A DNA stretch of 64,000 bases from Microbacterium thalli (GTDB lineage: Bacteria > Actinomycetota > Actinomycetes > Actinomycetales > Microbacteriaceae): NCBI RefSeq assembly GCF_028737325.1, contig NZ_JAQZCH010000001.1, positions 1,532,732-1,596,731 of the forward strand. The letters run 5' to 3'. Shown one piece after another: positions 60,684-64,000 of the stretch. The position numbers were made by a program, and so were the translations under genes. Under the pieces are notes generated by a model that was not told where the DNA came from, did not search any database, and saw nothing but the letters and a program-made list of their open reading frames with translations. Each line of letters begins with the position of its first letter. The first letter of the stretch is position 1.

Positions 60684-60870
60684 GAGGACCAGGAAGCGAG
60701 GTGAGGTGCTCCATGAGCAGTGATAGTTGCCATCGCGAACCCAGCGCCGCGCCCGCTGCCGTCCTCCTCGTCGACGACCTCACGTTCTGAGCGACGAGCC
60801 AGCGGAGCGCTGCATCCCGCAGGCTTTCGCGCGACCCGACGCCCCTGACGGCGTCGGCGCGCGCCGAACG
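60684..60870 (+). promoter_or_regulatory. Candidate regulatory leader of mgtE, with short uORF
   Basis: This stretch fills the 412-base gap before mgtE. GAGGTGAGGTGCTCC (from about 60698), with GTTGCC downstream, resembles the GGUGAGGCUCC...CUGCC core of the Mg2+-sensing M-box, though imperfectly. It also serves as ribosome-binding site for a 25-codon frame (60713-60790, MSSDSCHREPSAAPAAVLLV...). Just before the mgtE ribosome-binding site there is an 8-bp hairpin CCGACGCC/GGCGTCGG (60836-60843 with 60850-60857). Control by Mg2+ is inference. Confidence 0.42.
60713..60790 (+). CDS. Possible leader peptide (uORF) upstream of mgtE
   Basis: This 25-codon frame runs from an ATG with GAGG-type sequence upstream to TGA, 93 bases before mgtE. 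The peptide includes SAAPAAVLLVDDLTF. Leader peptides control Mg2+-transporter genes in enterobacteria, so a similar ribosome-based device is conceivable. The peptide shows no strong run of one limiting codon. Confidence 0.3.
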   Translation: MSSDSCHREPSAAPAAVLLVDDLTF

Positions 60871-60883
60871 TGAGGAGAGTCCC

Positions 60884-62242
60884 ATGACTCCAGAGCAGAT
60901 CAACGAACTGACCATCGTCGTCGACGGCATCGCCGCCCCGCTGTCGCGCGGTGATCTGCCGTCGGCTGCCGCGGCGTTGGCGCAGGTGGAGCCCGAGCGC
61001 CTCGCCGAGGTCCTCGAACGCCTCGACGGTCGGCACCGTGCGGTCGCGTACCGGCTGCTCCCCAAGGACCATGCACTCCGGGTCTTCGAAGAGCTGTCGC
61101 CGAACCTGCAGGGTGAGCTCATCGGCGACCTGCGCGACGCCGAAGTGGCGCAGATCTTCACCGACCTCGACCCGGACGACCGGGTCTGGCTCGTCGACGA
61201 GCTGCCCGCGTCGCTGGCCTCGCGCCTGCTGCGGGGTCTCCCGCCGCGCGAGCGTGACCTCACCGCCGCCGTGCTCGGCTACCGCCGCGGATCGATCGGT
61301 CGGCGGATGAGCCCGGAGTTCGTCTCGGTCCCGGTCGGCAGCACGGTCGCTGAGGCGATGACGCGCGTGCGGGCGCGGCTCCACGACGCCGAGACGGTGT
61401 ACACCCTGCCGGTGGTGGATCCCGGTCGCCGCGTGGTGGGCGTGGTCAGCCTGCGCGACCTGCTCGCCGCATCGCCCACCGACGCTGTGCGCGACACGAT
61501 GCAGCCGGCGCAGACCGCGGGGGTCGACGACGACGCCGAGAACGCCGCCCGCCGCTGCACCGAGCGAGGGCTGCTCGCGCTCCCGATCGTCGACAGCGAA
61601 GAGCGTCTCGTCGGCATCCTGACGGTCGACGACGCAGCCCGCATCCTCGAGCACGAGGAGAGCGAGGATGCCGCCCGTCAGGGAGGCGCCGAACCGCTGC
61701 GCCGGCCGTACCTGTCGACGCCGATCCTGCAGATCGTGCGCTCACGCGTCGTCTGGCTGCTCGTGCTCGCCGTCGGCGCGACGCTCACGGTGCAGGTGCT
61801 GTCGGCGTTCGAGGCGACGCTCGAGCAGATCACGGTGCTCGCGTTGTTCGTCCCCTTGCTCATCGGAACCGGCGGCAACACCGGCAACCAGGCGGCGACG
61901 ACGGTCACGCGCGCGCTGGCGCTCGGCGACGTCCGGCCCCGCGACGTCGTGCGGGTGCTGACCCGCGAGGTGCGCGTGGGGTTCTTCCTCGGCGCGATCC
62001 TCGGTGTCGTCGGCTTCGGCGTCACCGCGCTCGTGTACGACCCGCTCATCGGCCTCGTCATCGGGACGACCCTGATCGCGGTCTGCACGATGGCCGCCAC
62101 CGTGGGCGGGGTCATGCCCCTGCTCGCCCGCGCCATCCGCGTCGACCCCGCGGTGTTCTCGAACCCGTTCATCACGACCTTCGTCGACGCGAGTGGTCTG
62201 GTGCTCTACTTCCTCATCGCCCGCGCGATCCTGCAGATCTGA
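60884..62242 (+). CDS. mgtE: Magnesium transporter MgtE
   Basis: This 452-residue Mg2+ channel has an N-terminal superhelical domain (about 15-125, LPKDHALRVFEEL, DPDDRVWLVDEL), two CBS domains (about 130-255) and five C-terminal helices (about 285-452). It includes the pore-lining LLIGTGGNTGNQAATTVTRA and the terminal VFSNPFITTFVDASGLVLYF. The cytoplasmic domains close the pore at high Mg2+. The ATG has GAGGAGAG seven bases upstream. The long leader suggests expression control. Confidence 0.96.
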   Translation: MTPEQINELTIVVDGIAAPLSRGDLPSAAAALAQVEPERLAEVLERLDGRHRAVAYRLLPKDHALRVFEELSPNLQGELIGDLRDAEVAQIFTDLDPDDRVWLVDELPASLASRLLRGLPPRERDLTAAVLGYRRGSIGRRMSPEFVSVPVGSTVAEAMTRVRARLHDAETVYTLPVVDPGRRVVGVVSLRDLLAASPTDAVRDTMQPAQTAGVDDDAENAARRCTERGLLALPIVDSEERLVGILTVDDAARILEHEESEDAARQGGAEPLRRPYLSTPILQIVRSRVVWLLVLAVGATLTVQVLSAFEATLEQITVLALFVPLLIGTGGNTGNQAATTVTRALALGDVRPRDVVRVLTREVRVGFFLGAILGVVGFGVTALVYDPLIGLVIGTTLIAVCTMAATVGGVMPLLARAIRVDPAVFSNPFITTFVDASGLVLYFLIARAILQI

Positions 62243-62265
62243 CCGGATGCCGCCCCGGCCGCGTG

Positions 62266-62309
62266 CCGGGTTGCAAGGGACGTGTCCGACACGATGCCGT
62301 GCAACCCGG
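62266..62309. terminator. Nested inverted repeat between mgtE and the dehydrogenase gene
   Basis: CCGGGTTGCA (62266-62275) pairs with TGCAACCCGG (62300-62309). Inside, CGTGTC pairs with GACACG (62281-62293). Lying between converging genes, it probably acts as a bidirectional terminator, although a T-run is absent. Confidence 0.65.
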
Positions 62310-62326
62310 TCCCAGCCGGGTCGGCG

Positions 62327-63397
62327 TCAGACGAGAGCGGAACGCGCCGAGCCGGCGGCCAGACGCTCCGCGGCGAGCGACTCCGCAGCCGCGAGGGGCG
62401 TGACGGCGCGGGCATCGGCTTCGTCGAAGATGCGGCGCAGAACGTCGCCGATGCCTTCGACCCGCGCCATGATCTCGGCCCGTGCGCGCTGCTTCGCGGC
62501 GAGGTCGAGGTAGATGACACCGCCGGCGTTCACGACGAAGTCCGGGGCGTACAGGATGCCGCGCGCCGCGAGCCGGTCGGCACCCGCACGGTGCGCGAGG
62601 GGGTTGTTGGCCGGTCCGCAGACCGCGCGCGCGTCCAGCGCGTCGATGACCTCGTCGGTCAGCACGCCGCCGATGCCGGCGGGGACGAACACGTCCGCGG
62701 TCGCGAGGTGGGCCTCCGCGGGATCCACCCATGCGGCGCCCAGGTCGGCTGCGAGCTCCTTCTTGGCCGGGTTGACGTCGGTCACGGTCAGCACGGCCCC
62801 CTCGGCCGCCAGCTGCAGCGCGAGCCGGCTGCCGACCTGGCCAAGGCCCGCGACGGTGATGCGGCGCCCGGCGACATCGGCGGTGCCGACCGCGCGCTCG
62901 AGCGTCGCCGTCATCGACGCGTAGACGCCGATGCTCGTCGGCCCCGCCGGTTCGCCGGAGCCGCCCACCCGATCGGGAAGCCCGACGACGTGCTCGGTGC
63001 GCTCGCTCACGACGAGCATGTCGTCGGTCGTCGAGCCGACATCCTCCGCCGTCCGGTACAGCCCGCCCAAGGACTCGACCGCATCGCCGAGGTCGAGGAA
63101 CGCGGCCCGCCGGCGCTCCGCATCGAGCACGGTGCCGGGCGGCAGCCCGATGACGGCCTTGCCGCCACCGGCATCCAGGCCCGCGGCGGCGTTCTTCAGC
63201 GTCATGGCCGCGGACAGGCGCAGCGCGTCGCCGAGTGCGTCGCTCCAGTGCGGGTAGTTCCACATGCGGGCGCCGCCGAGGGCGGGGCCGAGCACGGAGG
63301 AGTGCAGCGCGGCGGCGATGAAGAGGCCGCTGCGCCGCCCCGTGATCACCTCCACGCGCTCGTGCGTGAAATCGGGAAGGGGCAGGGCGTGGGTCAT
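62327..63397 (-). CDS. Leu/Val-type amino-acid dehydrogenase (Glu/Leu/Phe/Val family)
   Basis: This 356-residue NAD-dependent oxidative deaminase shows the catalytic/substrate region GGARMW then MTLKNAAAGLDAGGGKAVIG (Lys residues about 68 and 80) and the Rossmann loop VAGLGQVGSRLALQL. DVNPAKKEL, FVPAGIGGVLTDEVI and ANNPLAH complete the pattern of leucine, valine or phenylalanine dehydrogenases. It converts branched-chain amino acids to 2-oxo acids. ATG 63397 has AAAGAGGA seven bases upstream. Confidence 0.92.
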   Translation of the reverse strand: MTHALPLPDFTHERVEVITGRRSGLFIAAALHSSVLGPALGGARMWNYPHWSDALGDALRLSAAMTLKNAAAGLDAGGGKAVIGLPPGTVLDAERRRAAFLDLGDAVESLGGLYRTAEDVGSTTDDMLVVSERTEHVVGLPDRVGGSGEPAGPTSIGVYASMTATLERAVGTADVAGRRITVAGLGQVGSRLALQLAAEGAVLTVTDVNPAKKELAADLGAAWVDPAEAHLATADVFVPAGIGGVLTDEVIDALDARAVCGPANNPLAHRAGADRLAARGILYAPDFVVNAGGVIYLDLAAKQRARAEIMARVEGIGDVLRRIFDEADARAVTPLAAAESLAAERLAAGSARSALV

Positions 63398-63480
63398 CGC
63401 GATCCTCTTTCGGCGGAGCCTTGTGGGCTCGTGCTCTGTGACGCCGCGGCGTTGCGGCATCCCGCCCATTCTGCCTCTTC

Positions 63481-63486
63481 TAGAGT
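63481..63486 (+). promoter_or_regulatory. -10 element for a leaderless transcript
   Basis: TAGAGT ends six bases before the GTG at 63493. No Shine-Dalgarno precedes that GTG, so a leaderless mRNA is predicted. Confidence 0.5.
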
Positions 63487-63492
63487 GACGAT

Positions 63493-63969
63493 GTGAGTAC
63501 CGACCTGCCTTCCCGCAGCCGCATCGTCCACGAGGCGCTGCGCGGCGCCGGCATCGCGGGCGACATCGTCGTGCTGCCGGATGCCGCCTCGACCGCGGCC
63601 CTCGCGGCCGCCGCGCTCGGCGTCGAGGTGGGCGCCATCGCCAACAGCCTCGTGTTCTGGTCGGACGGCGAGCCGCTGCTCGTGATGACCAGCGGCGCGC
63701 ACCGCGTCGACACCGCGCGTCTGGCCGAGCGTCTCGGGCGGGGAGAGATCCGTCGCGCGACCGTCGAGCAGGTGCGTGCCGCGACGGGCCAGGTGATCGG
63801 CGGCGTCGCGCCGACCGGGCACCCCGCGCCGCTGCGCACCGTCGTCGACGAGGACCTCGCGACGTACGAGCGCATCTGGGCCGCGGCCGGGACGCCGCAC
63901 ACGGTGTTCCCGCTCACGTTCGACGAGCTCGTCCGGCTCACCGCCGGCACGGTCGTCGCGGTCGTCTGA
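63493..63969 (+). CDS. YbaK/EbsC-family aminoacyl-tRNA deacylase
   Basis: This 158-residue trans-editing protein belongs to the family that hydrolyses mischarged tRNA (for example Cys- or Ala-tRNA-Pro). Motifs are VGAIANSLVFWSDG (about 47-60), VMTSGAHRVDTARL and the C-terminal GGVAPTGHPAPLRTVVDEDL. The position usually held by a key Lys in IvKSLvF reads Asn, a variant seen in part of the family. Specificity is therefore open. GTG is the start, apparently leaderless. Confidence 0.88.
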   Translation: MSTDLPSRSRIVHEALRGAGIAGDIVVLPDAASTAALAAAALGVEVGAIANSLVFWSDGEPLLVMTSGAHRVDTARLAERLGRGEIRRATVEQVRAATGQVIGGVAPTGHPAPLRTVVDEDLATYERIWAAAGTPHTVFPLTFDELVRLTAGTVVAVV

Positions 63970-64000
63970 CCGACCCGTCAGCCTTTCGGGCTGTCGAAGC

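Overview
The window is a 64 kb piece of a high-GC actinobacterial chromosome. Codon use is strongly G/C at third positions, GTG and TTG starts are frequent, and neighbouring genes often overlap as ATGA, GTGA or TGATG. Several genes appear to be read from leaderless transcripts. The gene set (DUF3027, DUF485 plus cation/acetate symporter, XPB helicase pair, ImuA'/ImuB/DnaE2, HNH protein, FmdB/Ruc-like protein, a helicase of the MTES_1575 type) best fits Microbacteriaceae, probably Microbacterium. No rRNA is present, so the genus is an inference.

Region by region. 0-8 kb: a two-component regulator with the start of its kinase, a CPBP protease, the XPB helicase with its Rv0862c-like partner, a cold-shock protein overlapping a DUF3027 protein, and serC. 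From memory this resembles the Rv0861c-Rv0884c stretch of Mycobacterium tuberculosis. 8-16.6 kb: an IdeR/DtxR regulator, an M23 peptidase, an HNH protein behind a possible small RNA, and an SOS-controlled mutasome operon imuA'-imuB-dnaE2. 16.6-27 kb: a GH13 enzyme, an MFS exporter, a TPR protein, an XRE regulator/acetyltransferase pair facing a cupin, an ABC exporter fused in one operon to a NarL-type two-component system, and small membrane proteins.

27-29.7 kb is the only clearly accessory segment. It starts at the 3' end of tRNA-Arg(CCT), has visibly lower GC, and carries an AlbA_2/Schlafen-type regulator followed by about 1 kb of decayed sequence, including a fragment that looks like the N-terminal part of an Mrr-type restriction enzyme.

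29.7-47 kb: S4 and ABC-F translation-related genes, a GntR regulator with a membrane protein behind an operator, a leaderless two-gene module (HTH plus Clp_N-SRPBCC) with twin palindromes, a VanZ protein, a LysR-like stub, an AarF kinase, a DEAD-box RNA helicase, short-chain dehydrogenases, a zinc alcohol dehydrogenase, an MBL-fold hydrolase and a glycosyltransferase. 46.8-49.8 kb: a RamA-like regulator divergent from a DUF485/acetate-symporter operon.

49.8-58.4 kb: an alkyltransferase-like protein lacking the acceptor cysteine, a very large helicase-like protein with a broken Walker A, then mscL, a Ruc-like zinc-ribbon protein, 5-FTHF cyclo-ligase, galU, a RimJ-type acetyltransferase and an Rv0996-like membrane protein (recalled M. 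tuberculosis order Rv0985c-Rv0996, without moeA). 58.4-64 kb: a cytosine-deaminase-like amidohydrolase, tRNA-Ala(CGC), an FMN reductase, mgtE with a possible structured leader/uORF, a leucine/valine-type dehydrogenase and a YbaK-family deacylase. No CRISPR array, complete insertion sequence, prophage or integrase was seen.
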